NCBI GenBank assembly: GCA_008921705.1
Contig: VFFE01007040.1
Coordinates: forward strand, 94,725 to 158,724
Length of the DNA: 64,000 nt
Source of the DNA: Burhinus oedicnemus
Lineage: Eukaryota; Chordata; Aves; Charadriiformes; Burhinidae
Direction: 5' to 3'
Positions 26,060 through 39,300 of this stretch are shown one piece after another. How positions within the stretch are numbered: position 1 is the stretch's first letter; every line of letters begins with the position of its first letter. Under the pieces are notes generated by a model, which did no database searches, had not been told where the DNA came from, and was given only the letters and a program-made list of their open reading frames with translations. The position numbers and the translations under genes were made by a program.

Positions 26060-26204
26060 ATCATGCACAGATGATAATCCCTGGGTGAAACTGGGGACTG
26101 TTATGCTACAGAGATGCCCCCCTGAGGAAAAGGAAAACACAGGAAATGAAATTTTGAAAATCTGCCGTTCTTTGTATGATACAAAGCATATGCTCCCTGT
26201 CAAG
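26060..26204 (+). CDS. NBAS: NBAS coding exon, third from the 3' end
   Basis: The exon lies between a T-rich tract ending in gggcag and a consensus donor (AAG|gtaagt). Its first base completes the glycine codon begun in the exon at 15586, and 48 codons follow, starting SCTDDNPWVKLGTVMLQRC and ending SLYDTKHMLPVK. A second AG lies 11 bases further in (26069-26070), but using it would break the frame set by the upstream exon, so 26060 is preferred. It leaves in phase 0 into the exon at 33233. The product is an alpha-helical segment of the NBAS C-terminal region. An open frame extends upstream of the acceptor to 26004 and downstream past the donor, but those parts are intronic. A degraded sense-oriented CR1 begins about 90 bases after the donor. 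Confidence 0.9.
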
Positions 26205-26294
26205 GTAAGTTTTAACTTCGGGTATCATGGGTATGAGTCCTGTTTTAAGGTCCAAAGTACAAGAAAGATGTTGCCATACTGGATTAAGTCTGAT

Positions 26295-26725
26295 GGAGAG
26301 CTAACAAGATGATTAGTGGGCTGAAGCACACAAAGAGGCTGAGAGAATTGGGTTCATTCTGTCTTAAGAAGAGATGGCTGAGGGAGATCATATCGCTGTC
26401 TTTAAGTATGCAGATGAGGAAACATGTAGAGGAGATGGAGCCAGCCTCTTCTCAGAGATGCTCAGTGATAGGACAAGAGCTGATAGAGACAAGTTACATC
26501 ATCAAAAGCTCTCATTACACACAAGTAAAATGTTTTTCACCATTAAAGTGGTGAAACATTGGAGTAGGTGGATGCTTAGAAGAGACATGGAGCCTCTGAC
26601 CTTGGAGGTATTCAGAACTTGACTGGATCACGTCACGGGCAATTTGTTCTTGTTGGATTTGCTTTGAGTGAGGGTTGGTTGGATTAGCTGACCTTTAGAG
26701 GTCTGTTCCAGTGTAAACTGTTCAT
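26295..26725 (+). mobile_element. Degraded CR1 LINE 3' end, sense orientation
   Basis: The forward strand reads as the C-terminal end of CR1 ORF2 split between two frames: from 26309, a part with LRELGSFCLKKRWLR; then, in the frame from 26374, LFSEMLSDRTRADRD and later VVKHWSRW...PLTLEVFRT. The 3' segment ends near ttagctgacctttagaggtc, typical of the CR1 tail. Several frameshifts make it an old copy. It is the only clear CR1 within the visible gene that lies in the same direction as NBAS. Confidence 0.75.
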
Positions 26726-27611
26726 TGAAGTATTTATAGAAAGTCTTTAATACTGCATTGGCATTGATGTTAGTGTGGCAAAAGCTGTTAATTAAATAAT
26801 GAGTAATTTTCTTACTAATAAATGCATAAAGATTAGTGAGGAATCCTTGAAAAATGTGTTGGTGATGGAAAAAAAAACTAATATGCAAGTAATTGCTTTG
26901 TAATAATCATGATGTTTTTGTCTTCCTTAACTATGTATGCATACTTCAATACAAGCATTTCTTAAGTATAAAATTATTGAAGCATTTTGTACGTAAACAT
27001 TGTATACTAATGAAGACAGATTTGAGAAACACTTAATAAACTTCACACAACTTCACAGTAGTCGTGCATATTTTTAGTAGGCTGATTAATCCCTTATAAT
27101 CATCTTCACACAATCACAGTCTGTTATAGAAAACAGCTGATGTTAAGTCTAAAAGCAGAGTAGAAACAACACATTCTGTTTAAAATACAGACAGGTGGGG
27201 TGTGTTTTTTCTAAATAGTCCAACAGACTAATTTAAGTCAAGTTCAAAATCTATGTAAAACATGATTCCAGAAGGTGTCAGTAAGCTGAAATGATAAATA
27301 CATTTATTCATTCATTCCACCAAAAATTTTAGTGGAAGGCAGGTCTCCCTATCCCTGGGTCTGGCATAAGTGTATGTAGCTTTTCTTTACAAGGTGTTGA
27401 ATGGTGCATTATAGCTTGTAAACTCATGGTCTTACTCATGTGCAGGAGTAGTCAAACTGTCAAAGCAGAATTTTCTTACTTGCCTCAGTGAACCGGGAAG
27501 ACAAATCCCACTGAAGGTCACTGTCATAGGGCAGTCAGTTTACCAAGCGTTCTGCTCAAGATCGGGTCATGGTTTGCTCAGTTCTCTTAACTGAGTGAAC
27601 TTTTTCTTCAA

Positions 27612-28105
27612 TCCACAGAATCACAGAATGGGAGGGGTTGGAAGGGACCTCTGGAGACCATCTAGTCCAACCCCCCTGCCAGAGCAGGGTCACCTAGAGC
27701 AGGTTGCACAGGATGGCATCCAGGCAGATTTGGAACGTCTCCAGAGTCAGAGACTCCACCACTTCTCTGGGCAGCCTGTTCCAGTGCTCTGCCACCCTCA
27801 AAGTCAAGAAGTTCCTCCTCATGTTCAGATGGAACTTCCTACATTCAAGTTTGTGCCCGTTACCTCTTGTCCTATCACTGGGCACCACTGCAAAAAGACT
27901 GGTGCCATCCTGCCGGCACCCTCCCTTTAAGTATTTATAAGCATTGATGAGATTCCCTCTGAGCCTTCTCTTCTCCAGACTGAAAAGACCCAAGTCCCTC
28001 AGCCTTTCCTCGTAAGAAAGGTGTTCCAGCCCCCTAATCATCTTTGTAGCCCTCTGCTGTACTCTCTCCAGCAGTTCCCTGTCCTTCTTGAACCGGAGAG
28101 CCCAT
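27612..28105 (-). mobile_element. CR1 LINE 3' end, antisense
   Basis: The forward strand begins with cacagaatcacagaatggg, the reverse complement of the CR1 terminal 8-base repeat, and continues with gttggaagggacctctggag and ccatctagtccaacccccct. The reverse strand is open (28251-27694) and encodes the CR1 ORF2 C-terminus, including [35 protein letters not shown] and NRLPREVV. The copy is severely 5'-truncated and well preserved, so it is relatively young. Confidence 0.9.
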
Positions 28106-29221
28106 AACGAGTCCTTATTTACACAAGTTTTGGTACTGGTTGGCAGCTTTGGTTGCAGGTGCCTTCCTTTTTTAATGGTACAGAATGTTGCAAGAGCCCT
28201 CTGTGTAGGTTTGAATATACATAACATGAAGATATTCTGGTCCTGAAGCATAAAATAGCTTTACCAATATAAAATACCTTTTTTGTGACTAGAACGCTGT
28301 ACAGCAACAGAAGTTGCACTAAAACTTGTAAAACATGTAATTGTGCAGTTGCCCTCAAACACAGGCTATATTGCTTTAAGTCTTTACTTGGGAAGAGGCG
28401 GAATGACATGCATAAATTTAAGTAACTTATTTGTATGCACGGCTACAGTACTTAAGTGCACAAATTAGAGAGCTGAGATCACGTGGCTGAATAAGATGAA
28501 AATCTGATTACTGACAATTAACCTGTTTAGATGACTTCACATTTCAATAAATACACTGATTAAGAAGACAGAATGATGGAATTCTAAAAACTGAGATCAG
28601 TTTATCACCATGAATAACATTTGCCATTCTGCAGTCCAGAGGCTGTGATGGAAAACACTTTTAACTTCAAGTCATGATGGTCTAGAAGTTAAAAAAACTG
28701 TTTCTTTGGATGTAATCAGAAAGGTTTCCCCCTTCCTTTATTCCATGTCCTGCTGGTCTTTCTATTTTATTTTTTTTTACAGCCAGGTTCTTTTTTTAAC
28801 GTTTTTTGGGGAGCTTCATAGCTCTAATCTTTGTATCTGTGTGTGTGTGTGGTGTTTTTTTACTTGCGTTATTGACTGGATAGATTTTTCCGTTCTCTTA
28901 GATGAAATAAGCACTGTTTTATTTGCTTGGAATGCACATGTGTTTGGACTGTCTGACATTCCCTGCACTGCCTAGTTAATCTCTTTAGAAAGGGGCAAAT
29001 CCTTCTCCCCCCAGTAAGTGTTGAAGTGTGACTCCACTGAATAACTCATGTTTTTCTGTCAACCTATGGGTCATGTGTCGGTTAACATAAATGCCTAAAT
29101 GGGAGAATGCATCTAGTCTTTTACCCGTAATCACCCTGGGGTCCTAGTGGCTATAAGATGCTTATCTCCTAGAATAATATAGCAGCCAGCTGGTTTCTAT
29201 TTCTGTAGCTAGTTGTTCCCA

Positions 29222-30300
29222 TTTTTTATATACGAGTTTACATTGTGCGATTTTCTTCATTCACAATTGGCTCTGATCATCTTGTTCAGATAATTTTGAA
29301 TTTAAATGCTGCCCTTTGGTCTGCTTTCAGCCTCTCCAGACACAATACTGTTTGTACTCATTATCCAGCCCTTAAAGCCATCCATGAAAATACTGAATAA
29401 TACTGGACCCAAAACAGACTCCTATGAAATCCGTTTTATATGCTTCACTGGTGTTACAGTGAACCATTGATAGCTGCATAAATAGATAGAAGACAACAGT
29501 TATCTTACAGAAGTTTCGGCTAAATTGTGGTAATCCAGATTTTGATTTAGGACTTCCCTTGTCCCTCTCACAGGTGACATCATACCCCGTGTAAGCACAG
29601 CTCTCGCTGCAGGCAGGCAGGACGCTCAAATGCTTTCAAGTGCTTATTGCAGAAAAGAAAGCCACTTGCTCTGAGAAGCACCGTGAGTGGTGGCTTGCTG
29701 CCTAGGGCTGGATTTCCAGTTGCTGTCCAGAGCAGCTGCGCAGTCGTTTGTGGCAGACGTACGAGGAGGTGTTTGTACTTTGGACAGTCTGCTGGGCAAG
29801 TTGTCCGGTCCCTTCCTGTGGGAAAAGGGACAGAGGCCACTCCAAGGGTTTCCAAGTTGGAGCACGCAATCCTACACCTTATTTACCTGGTGACTCTGGC
29901 AGTGTCTCATGTCACATTTTCTAAGTGTTGCTAAACTTAAAATAGGCCATAGCGATGGCCTTATTCTTAACTACAGAACCCACTGCAGGGGCCTTTAGGA
30001 ACTTATTTCTGTATAGGGTTTTTGTTTGATTTTTCATTATATGTTTTGATGATTTTCATGTACTGGGAGTGTCTGATAGGTCCATAATACTTTTCCCCTT
30101 GCATGCCTGCTTTCTTCCATGTCTGAAAGATAGACTGGATTTCTCTTTTCAAGTCCTCTGTAACCTGTCGTGTTCTCAAGGATGATGTCTCTTAACTTGA
30201 TTTATTATTTCTTTAGGTGTTTTGGGGTGAAGTTTTCAGCCCCAGAAACATCTTTTTTTTTTTATTTGAGACTGAATTTTTAATGCTGAAGTCTCACCCA
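29222..30300 (-). mobile_element. Ancient CR1-like LINE remnant
   Basis: Forward-strand pieces appear in the order expected for a reversed CR1 reverse transcriptase: catgaaaatactgaataata, then ctggacccaaaacagactcc, later (about 30095-30200) a part like the 'tttccagtcttctgg...tctccaagac' region, then gttttcagccccag. A segment at about 29570-29930 is more GC-rich and does not fit, so it may be an insertion. Divergence is high, no frame survives and the boundaries are approximate. Confidence 0.45.
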
Positions 30301-33232
30301 TTATTATTGTCAACTCTTAATTGTTCATTTGCCTGAGATCTTTTAATAAGAATTGAAGCAAAAAAAGATATTTAACACTTTGCTTTTCTTGGCTTTTTGT
30401 CACTGACTTTTTCATATTAGTATGTCATTAATCACGATGTTGTATCATAAGTGTACCAGGAAAACAGGCAGTGCAGTCTTACCTTATAAGAGATGTAAAG
30501 TGAAGAAGAGTGGATAGGAAGTACCCTTCGCCATAAACCACTAGTGAGATTAGCATTAAAATAAAACACCCTGTTGGTATAGCTGCATTTTAAAAGGACA
30601 CTGCAAAATGAGAGGCAAAAGCAAAAACCTGCAAAAATTAGTGCACAAATGAAAATACCTTGAAGTGGAAGACTGGAAGAGTGCAGTGTATTAGCTTATC
30701 AGAGATCAAGACGTGATTGATTTTATTCTGCAGATATTTTTAGACGGAACAGAAGCTGTAGAACTGTCTTGATTTACAAAAAAAGGCGTAACAAGAACCA
30801 ATTGTTTAATGTATAACATTTCCAATTTTGGTGTTTTGACAGTAAGTAAAATGAATTGTTGGAATGTATACTTCTCTTTCAAGAGAAGTGATGGATTTTG
30901 TGGGTGAGACTGGCTATGTCTGCTAGACATGTTATCAGGCACAAAGTTACTCAAGTCATCTGACTGGTACCTACCTGCAGTCTAATGGCCTTTGGCTTCA
31001 AAATCTGCTAGTGTATGATAACCAGCAGTTAGTTGGATAGCTAAGCATGTGTTTTCTTATGTGGAGGTCTTTATGCCTCTGTGATGAGCAAAGCAGGTTA
31101 TGTTAGAACACATCCCATTAGTATGTGTAACCACTACTACAGTGTAATTGTAAAGCATCCAAGAAGAAAACAAAATGCTGGCGTATCATCTGAGTTAAAT
31201 GTTATTGCTTTTAAAATGGCAATGTTAATATCTGTATTACTGCATTTGCTTGCTGAGAGATTTAATTTTTCTTTATTTTAAAGCAGCTTATTGAGACAGC
31301 AAACTGATTCAATATCTGCATCTTTTCTTTCCTGACCCTGTTACTTTAAAAACATACAGTACCTAGTTACCTTTTACAATTTGCTTAGTTTCCTTTTCTT
31401 CCACCTGCAAGTGAAAAATATGATTTGGGTTTCTTTTAGAGAGCCTTTTTATACTTACAGGTTATTTCTTATGGCACTGCTTTGAGAGGCTTTCAGATAG
31501 AAAAAACAAGCATGGTAAAATTGCTGGTTTGTTCAGGTTATGTATGTTCTGACTCTCGGAATTTATTTTATTGAACATAAGCTGCATTTATTGCCGTAGG
31601 TACACCTTTTCAAGAAAAGGAGACATGTGGTGTGAATCTCTAACTTTGCATTCAGTAAGTTTGCTGGTATAGCAGACATACTGCTCAAAAGAAATACAAT
31701 GGAATACAAAATTATCAGAAGTTTAATGAGCATACGACTAATCAGACAAAACTTAATGTATTTATTTAATCTTCTTATTTCTTGATCCTATATCATATCC
31801 TTCACTGCAAACATTATCAGTAGCAGTACAGAATACAAGTTTAGAGGAACAAGTCTGGGTAAGAGAACGAGCCTTGCCTCGCTGACTCAGAGCTCAGTGT
31901 GGTAGAATATATCCTTCTAGGTAGTGTTTCTTGAAGGTATAAATTTAGAAAAGACTGAGCAACATGCAGCCAGATAGCTGCCTTTGCTACCAAGCAAGGC
32001 CAGGTGTCTGCAGTATGTTACAGTTGGAGCTTTAACATCTCTTCATCTTCAAATAACTCTTAGGCTTTTAGGTTCACGGCTACTAGAACTGTGCTGCTGC
32101 TAAAAGTATAGTTGCATTTTGGTCATCAAATTGTGACACTTGTCATTAAAACATGTAAAAAATAAAAAATAAAAAAATATGACATACATTCTCCCAACTT
32201 AATATTTAGCTGATGAGCTCATTCAACAATTGCTGTCTAAATGTTGGAGTGAAACAGAGAGTACCTCGAAGAGTTGGATACCATTTTCAAGGTGACTGTC
32301 ATACAATACCCAGAGCACTTAGGGTAAATGGTCCTGGAATATGGGACATCTCTGGACCTCATGGGGAAGTTATTGTGGCACATGACCAAGATTCTTGAAA
32401 AGTGACAAAAAGGGAAAGAGAAGTTATAATTTGATTTATAACATTATTTGTTAGTTGAAATACTTTTTAATGTACAAATGAATAAATCACTGCAATGTTG
32501 AGGAAAAATAAAAAGCCGCAAGTTACATGTAGGAGATTGTTTGTTTGTTTGTTTTAACTAAAGGCCAAGGTAAAGATTTGGAAATGCACAGTGGGTTTAT
32601 GGGTGGTGGTTTTTTGGTTTTTTTAAGCTGTTTCTCTGGCCAGTTTCTTCTTGCAGAAACCTTATGATGCTAAATATGTGCTATATTATAAAATATGAGA
32701 AATTAGATGAACGAGGGAAAGTTAATTTGCTAAGTTTTAATTGTGTATAAAAATTTGTATAAAATTTGAAAAGATTTTGCAACAGAGCTTTATGATGTTG
32801 AACTCTGGTATGTACTGTTATTTCCTCTTTATTTTGTTCCACTTTTATGATTGCATAATTGAGTTACAGAAATGTCACAGGTGTCTGTTAAGTCTCTTCC
32901 TGCGCTTTGCAGTATTTCAGTAAGCACAAATCTATTAGTCCCACAGAGAGCTGTGTTTGCTCTGTTCTTTCAGTTAAACTCCAGGTTGTAATGGTGATTC
33001 AGTACCTGCCTTGTCTTAAGAAAACAAATATTGCGCTTATAACCCTGTATTCCACATTTTTTTAAAATTTGTCCTTTCAAGCTTCTGAAGAGTTATTTCC
33101 AACAGGGAGTTAATTTGTTTTAAAAGTTTGTTTTCATTTTTCATTTGACATAGAATTTTCATGAATTTTAGTGTGAATGATGATGCTAGTATCTCCAGAG
33201 ATCTCACCAAATAAGTTTACTTTTGTTTTCAG

Positions 33233-33361
33233 TGTATAAAGGAATTATGTTTGCTGCTGCTTAACCAGTCCCTCCTGCTGCCATCCCTGAAACTGCTGGT
33301 AGAAAGCAAAGATCAAGATCTTCACGCTGTGGCACTGGAGCAGATAAAAGCTGTTGCTAAG
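33233..33361 (+). CDS. NBAS: NBAS coding exon, penultimate
   Basis: The exon is 129 bases, exactly 43 codons, between the acceptor ttttgttttcag and the donor AAG|gtatga. It encodes an amphipathic leucine-rich helix pair: CIKELCLLLLNQSLLLPSLK, then LLVESKDQDLHAVALEQIKA. This is one of the best recognised parts of the NBAS C-terminus. Phase is 0 at both ends, so skipping it would delete 43 residues without shifting the frame. It is too short and lacks a start codon to show as an independent open frame. The flanking introns are about 7.0 kb upstream and 10.5 kb downstream. Confidence 0.93.
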
Positions 33362-36300
33362 GTATGAGCAGTTGAATTAACTACCTTTCAGAGTTTGGGG
33401 TAATAAATTAGCTCTTTTATCTTCATATATTAGGTAGAGACTATCGAGACCCTTATCATTATTAAGATTTTCCACAGCTATTGTGTCCACAGTGAGCAGT
33501 AACACGGGGCTAGTGAGATCTTTTATATATACTTGAGGTGATTAAAACTCATAGCACTTTCTTTAAATTATCTAGTATGCTATTTTAAGTCAGTGTGGTG
33601 GAACAGAAACTGTTCTGCTATATGAAGTAGATTATTATCTCTGTGTTCATATTCTAGCACTTTGGGGTCTTTTAAAGTGATAATAGTACATCAGATGAGT
33701 TAGCTTATTTCTGACAAACTTGGCAGTCTGTACATATACACATGGAGAGCCGTTACATCACTGGTTTTGTTGTAGAAAAGTTAAAATGCAAGATGGTATG
33801 TTTGGGGAATTTCATGCAATTCTAAATAGATTTTATTCAATAATGCAGCAAATTTTCTGGAGAAAACCCCCTAAATACTGTCTGGTTTTTTTTTTTCTTT
33901 GGACAAGAACTGAAAGACTGTATATTTTTCAATTTTTTTATAAAGTTACGTTACTCTTTTTTTGTTCCTGTGTATTTGCTTTTCACTTAAGAAGAAACAC
34001 CTAAAAAGATGAAAGCTAGTCTCCTAGACAAAAGCATTATTTTATCTTTTACCTTTTTTTTCTGATAACTGAGATGGGTTTGAAACTCCTTCAGGCTCTT
34101 AATTGAACTTGTGCATGTACAGCCTGACTTTCTTGGATTTTATGTTAGCTATGCTCTACGGTCTAGCACTCTGCCACAAAAGAGAAGGGAGCTGTTGTCT
34201 CAGACCTTTATATGAAAGGGAATGGCTTTCCTGTCTGGCTGAATTAACTGCATTGAATGTTTCCAGAGTTATAATATTTCGATGGAAAAACCACATCTCT
34301 AATATTTCCAAATTCTGCACCATATCTTAGAGAGTTCTCGGTTGTGTATTACAATATAAAATAATAATCCCTGGCAGATTTCCCGTATGCTACTTCAAAA
34401 TTAAACTACTCATATGGAAACAGAAATGAAACTGTGTATATCTTTTTAAAATAAGTGTCCACAAAACACAAAAGCTTTAAATATGTGATTTGTAGGAATT
34501 CAAATTGAAATTCTAACTTTTTTCTGAGACACACAAAGTAGGCAAACATTCCACTGTTTCTGCAGGAGCCTTCTAGGGCAGGCCCTCTGCTCTAGTTATA
34601 TTAATCGCAACAAATTTTTCAGATTCCTTGGTTGCAACAAACAGTGCACTCCTATTCCCTGCTTTCACAGCATCATTTGTTCCCTCGCAGAGGTGTTCTG
34701 TATCTCTTCCCAGGTTTCTCCCTTGTCTTTCCTCCTCACTTACTCATCCTCATGTGCTGTGTCTTTCCTCCTTATGCTGCCCGCTGTGTTCCAGAAGCTT
34801 TCTCTTTTTGCATCCATCGGGTAGCTTGAGAAAGGATTTATCTCCTTCCCCTTCAGGAGGACTTCAGAACACAGCAGTGAAGACCAGTCAGAGAAGCAAA
34901 GATCTGGAAACATAGGCTCCATCTCAGATGTTGCTAATTTTCTTTCAGAAGGACTTAGTTACCAAAATGGGTGAAGCACCAGCTTCTTTAACCTGTTCTG
35001 TATGAACATTTAAAATGGTTGCATTTAAAATGGAAGGTGACAGGGCATATGATATGTAACACACATCGGCTTGTATCAAAATTCCTATGTCATAGTTAGC
35101 ATCCAGTATGAATTTGGAGTATTTCCTAGTCGAGTTTGGCATTCTAACCAAAGAACCATAGTTTTTTATGAAGGTGTTCCTATTCCCATTTCCTTATACA
35201 AATAAACCACAAATATTCTGAATTTTCCACAAAGTGTAATTTTATAAATATTAACCACCAAAACAATAGTAGATTATCTTTAGTACATTGATAGTTTTCT
35301 TTTACTACCTGCAATTTTAGATTTTGTGTCTGCAAAGCAAGGGGTTTTTATAACTGTTTGTAAACAAGATAGTCTCGTAGAAAAGCAATCAGGGATCTGA
35401 TCTGTGCATGCACTTTCTCATCTATATGTTCATGTTAACCTTTTAAAATTGACTTTTTTGTTAACAGATGAAAGCTGCTGTGTAAGTGACTAGCTCTGAA
35501 GCTTGCCAGCAGGAATTTGTGTCTGAGTACATTTTATTTAACTATTTTTAAAGCACAGTGCTGTGCAGTAGCACTTTCTGAACGGCTGCTAATTGTATTG
35601 CTCTCTTAACTGGCCTTTTCTTTCTAGCGTGCTATGGCTTTCAATTTTCTGCACTCTAGGTTGATTATATTATATTGAAGTTTTAGGGCCAGGAACCATG
35701 TTATCTTCTTTACTAATATAAAGCACTTTGTACACCTGTGCGTGCCCAAAATAATACTCTTTTTGGCCTTCTTGTGCAGGAGGCAGCTTGATAAGCTGTT
35801 TTTAATTTTTCCTTCTAAATTCATTTGAGCACATAGTTCTGTAAGAGTGCTGCATAACCTAGAATTTTCAAAGCATTTAGCTTTGGTCCAATGTTTTGTC
35901 GTAAGTCAATGAAATTTTAACTGTTGACTTCATTACATTAGGCGTAGAGTTTATCCAGTACCTTGAATGTGACATTCTACTGCCAATGTTGGAAAAGCAA
36001 CTAGTACAGAAGAGTGCCATGCTAAATTTAAAAGCTGTTCTTAAATTGATTAGAAAGTATCTTTTACTCCTTGTTTTATATGCATCTCTTATGATTACAT
36101 TAGATGGTATTGTACTAAAAGTGTATATTTTGCTTAGCTATGTCAATGTTGTTTTTTCAGTATAATTTTGTATGCGTACTTTTTGCTTTTTAAAAAACAG
36201 GATTTGGACTGTTTAATGCTTTTCGCAGAATTCTTAATGAACTTTTCATAGGAAGCCCATTTTTGCTTACATTAAACAGGAAAAGGACAAATAACATCTG

Positions 36301-39300
36301 GCAAAGGGAAATCATAGCTATTGATTCCCTGACATAGTGCTAGCACAGCTCACAAACATGGCTGTGAGAAAAATACAGCACTTGCTTGCTGATACTATGT
36401 ATTAGTTAGCCATTTGTTGTATGTTGCTGACAGCTTTATGGATGTTTACAGTTAAGGATGATGCTGAAGTGCTGATACTAGGAATTGTATAGCTTTTGCC
36501 TGTAATAAAACAACCAAGCTTTTGTGTAAGCTTTTTTGAAATTGCAGACGTCTCTTTTTATTGTGTATCTTTTTATAAACTGCCACTTGTCTTTTTTGGA
36601 TAACAGAAATAACTGTAATTCCTCTGTGTTGTGTGAATAATTTTAAAAATCAGTTTACTTCAATAAGCTTGTTACTGCCAATAGCACTTAGAGTTTGCCT
36701 TTAAGAGTCAGGTTGTTTTTGAGAGTGGTTTCAGTGTTGTCTGTTCACTTGGTTATCTTTCAAAGATTAAGACTGATTTTTTTATGTTTCTGACAGAGCA
36801 AGTAAATATTCTATTACTTGTTGGTAGTTATATTGTTTAAACAGCCAACAAATGGGAGTTAATATAATCAGTGCAAATACTTCTTCAACCAAGGCTTTAA
36901 TAGAAACTAGAACTAGAAAATGGTTTTAGTTAATCTAACATAATAACTTTTTGCTCAGTTTGCGTACTATACTTTCAATGATGAAGTACTGAGACTACCT
37001 TTGCAACATGATTTACTGAAAAATGTGATACAAAAAATCATAAAGAATCTGTGAAATAATGGAATTTCCAGTTGTCTCCATTGTCTTACACCATTTGTGT
37101 CTACTCACTTGGTGTGGCTTACCTTTTAGAAGAAATCTTGTTAAATTGTGTGTATGTAATCTAATGGTGATTATGGTAAAATATCTCTCTCTAGTTCAGT
37201 TTTCTAGGGTTTTTTAATATCTCTTTGTTTTCTTTTTCCCCTTATTTATTTGTCTTATAGCCATAGACTCCATTCAAGAATAAAATGAAAAGCAATTTTA
37301 CTTCCAGTAGTAGTGGAGAACTAATACTCTGGGAAATAGCAGGTTCAGTTCTTTTCTGCTGTTACATCAGCAGCAGCTCTATCAGCATCCACATTTCATA
37401 ATGCATAGATTTCATGATGCATAAGTTATGGTTGAAATACTGCCTATTGGTAATACCAGAACCTCTAGACACCTGCACAAACAGTGCTGATGGGGAATTG
37501 CCCAGACTCTGACTTGCCCTTTAGTTAGGCAAAAGATACCACCTGAGCTGCTCTTGCTTAGCTGAAATTCTTGCTGCAGGAGAGATTGGGTTTTGGGGGT
37601 TTTTTGGGTTTGGTGTTTTGTGTTTTTTTTCCAGATACATCATAGCAAGTACAGGTACAATGTCCATGTAGGCTGCATTAGCAACCAGAAAAAATACTGG
37701 ACGCTGATATAAGATGTGTCCTTGGTCTTGGAGAGCGGATCCACTAAATTCTTAGATTCATGGTTGCATGAATTTGTGGAGGCCTCAGTGACTTATCAGT
37801 AAAGCCTTCTAGATGCCTCAGGTTCCTTTTCTGAGTACATCAGAAGAGATGCCACCTGTGGCAAAGCTGATCTTCACCCACCTATTTCACACACAAGCTT
37901 TCTTAAAACTTGCAGGCTCCCTGTCTCTGCTTTCCCAGGGGACCCGCTGCCTTGGTAGAGCTGAGTGCCTCAAGCCTGAGCCCATTTGCAGTTCATAACG
38001 TTAGTGTGCCGATGGCAAAGCCTCAGGCAGGCATACTTAACCCTTACTAATTATGCACTGACAGCACTGAGTTCAGCGTAAGACACAAACTGTCATTCTG
38101 ATTCAGAAATCCAGCAGTCAGCGTAGGGGTGAATACAGGTTGTACAACTGCTTCGTCTTTGGATCATTTGCCAAGGACGTTATGGGAACAGCTTGAATCC
38201 CATGTCTTCTCCAAGAGCAGCACTTAGTCTGGGATAAGGCTCCTACCCATCCTGCTGAAGATGTGCAGAAGGAGTTCAGGACTTGTGGAGACGGAGTACA
38301 AGTGGGTCCTCACTTCTGTACCTGTTGAGGGGAATGTTGCTGAGATGTGGTTTTCCATCTGTAGATGCAGATCCATTTATAAATTCTGCATTAAAGAGAC
38401 ATTTGATAAAATGCACAAGCGCTGTTTGAAGCAGAGCGCTGTAGCACTGCTTCAGTGGAAATTACGAGTGCATCTGTTGCAATTCTGTTTCTGTTCTGTC
38501 TCGCTTTCTAGATGAATATGCATGTCTAGCAGGGAAAGGTATTGATCATCTCAGTCTAAAGGCACGAGCTAGTTATCAGAGATACCACTTGAATGCCTAC
38601 ATCTTGAAAGTAGATTTCAGCCAATATCTAAATAGGTATGTAAGTCAAGAAAAAAAAGGTCAAGATTTCCTCTCCTTAGCATAATTACCCCCGTTAGTTC
38701 TTTTACTTGTACATGTGTGCATTGTGTGTGGGCGCCACACTAAATCTGCACTGTCAAATCCTACTGAAGGAGAGATGGCTATGAAAAATACTCTCCCATT
38801 TAAGCTTTCCAGCAGTAACAGGTTTTATACTAATGAAAAACTTAGCACCCTCAACATGGAAGTTGAGATAGGCATAGTGTACTCTGAGTTTGTCATTATT
38901 GTGGTTTATAGTTTATTCACATGTTCATACAATATGGAAAGTGGTTGTGTATTCATTTGTGCAGAAGATACCTGCACCTCTGAGACTTGCTTAAACTGCA
39001 GTCAGCTGCATCCCGTATCGCTGGAACAGTGTTTCTGGGATCAACGATAAACTTTCCTGAAACCAGTGTTTTAAGAGTTAGGAGCTTGAGATAGTAAGGG
39101 CTCTACATATTGCAGGCAGATGAGAAGTGACTCATTAATAAGATCCTACCACTGTTGTCTGCCCAGAAGCAGCAGCTTTTTAACGCTGGGATGGTAAGGT
39201 TGCTTTTTAGTAATTATCTTAATCTGGTTTTACTCTCTTGTTTACAAGTCTTATCAAAAGAGTGATTTTTTGAAAAAGAAAATATAATGCCATTTAGAGA

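Larger units (their letters stand above)
26205..33232. other. NBAS intron between the exons at 26060 and 33233
   Basis: A 7.0 kb intron, gtaagt to ttttcag. It contains a sense CR1 tail, an antisense CR1 tail and an ancient CR1-like remnant, listed separately. The remainder (about 26.7-27.6, 28.1-29.2 and 30.3-33.2 kb) is AT-rich, with no exon or RNA gene that I can support. Confidence 0.75.

Noticed and set aside
38715..39050. 111-codon forward frame inside the last NBAS intron
   Set aside because: It has no splice sites at sensible positions and no recognisable protein; using it would break the phase-0 join between the flanking exons.
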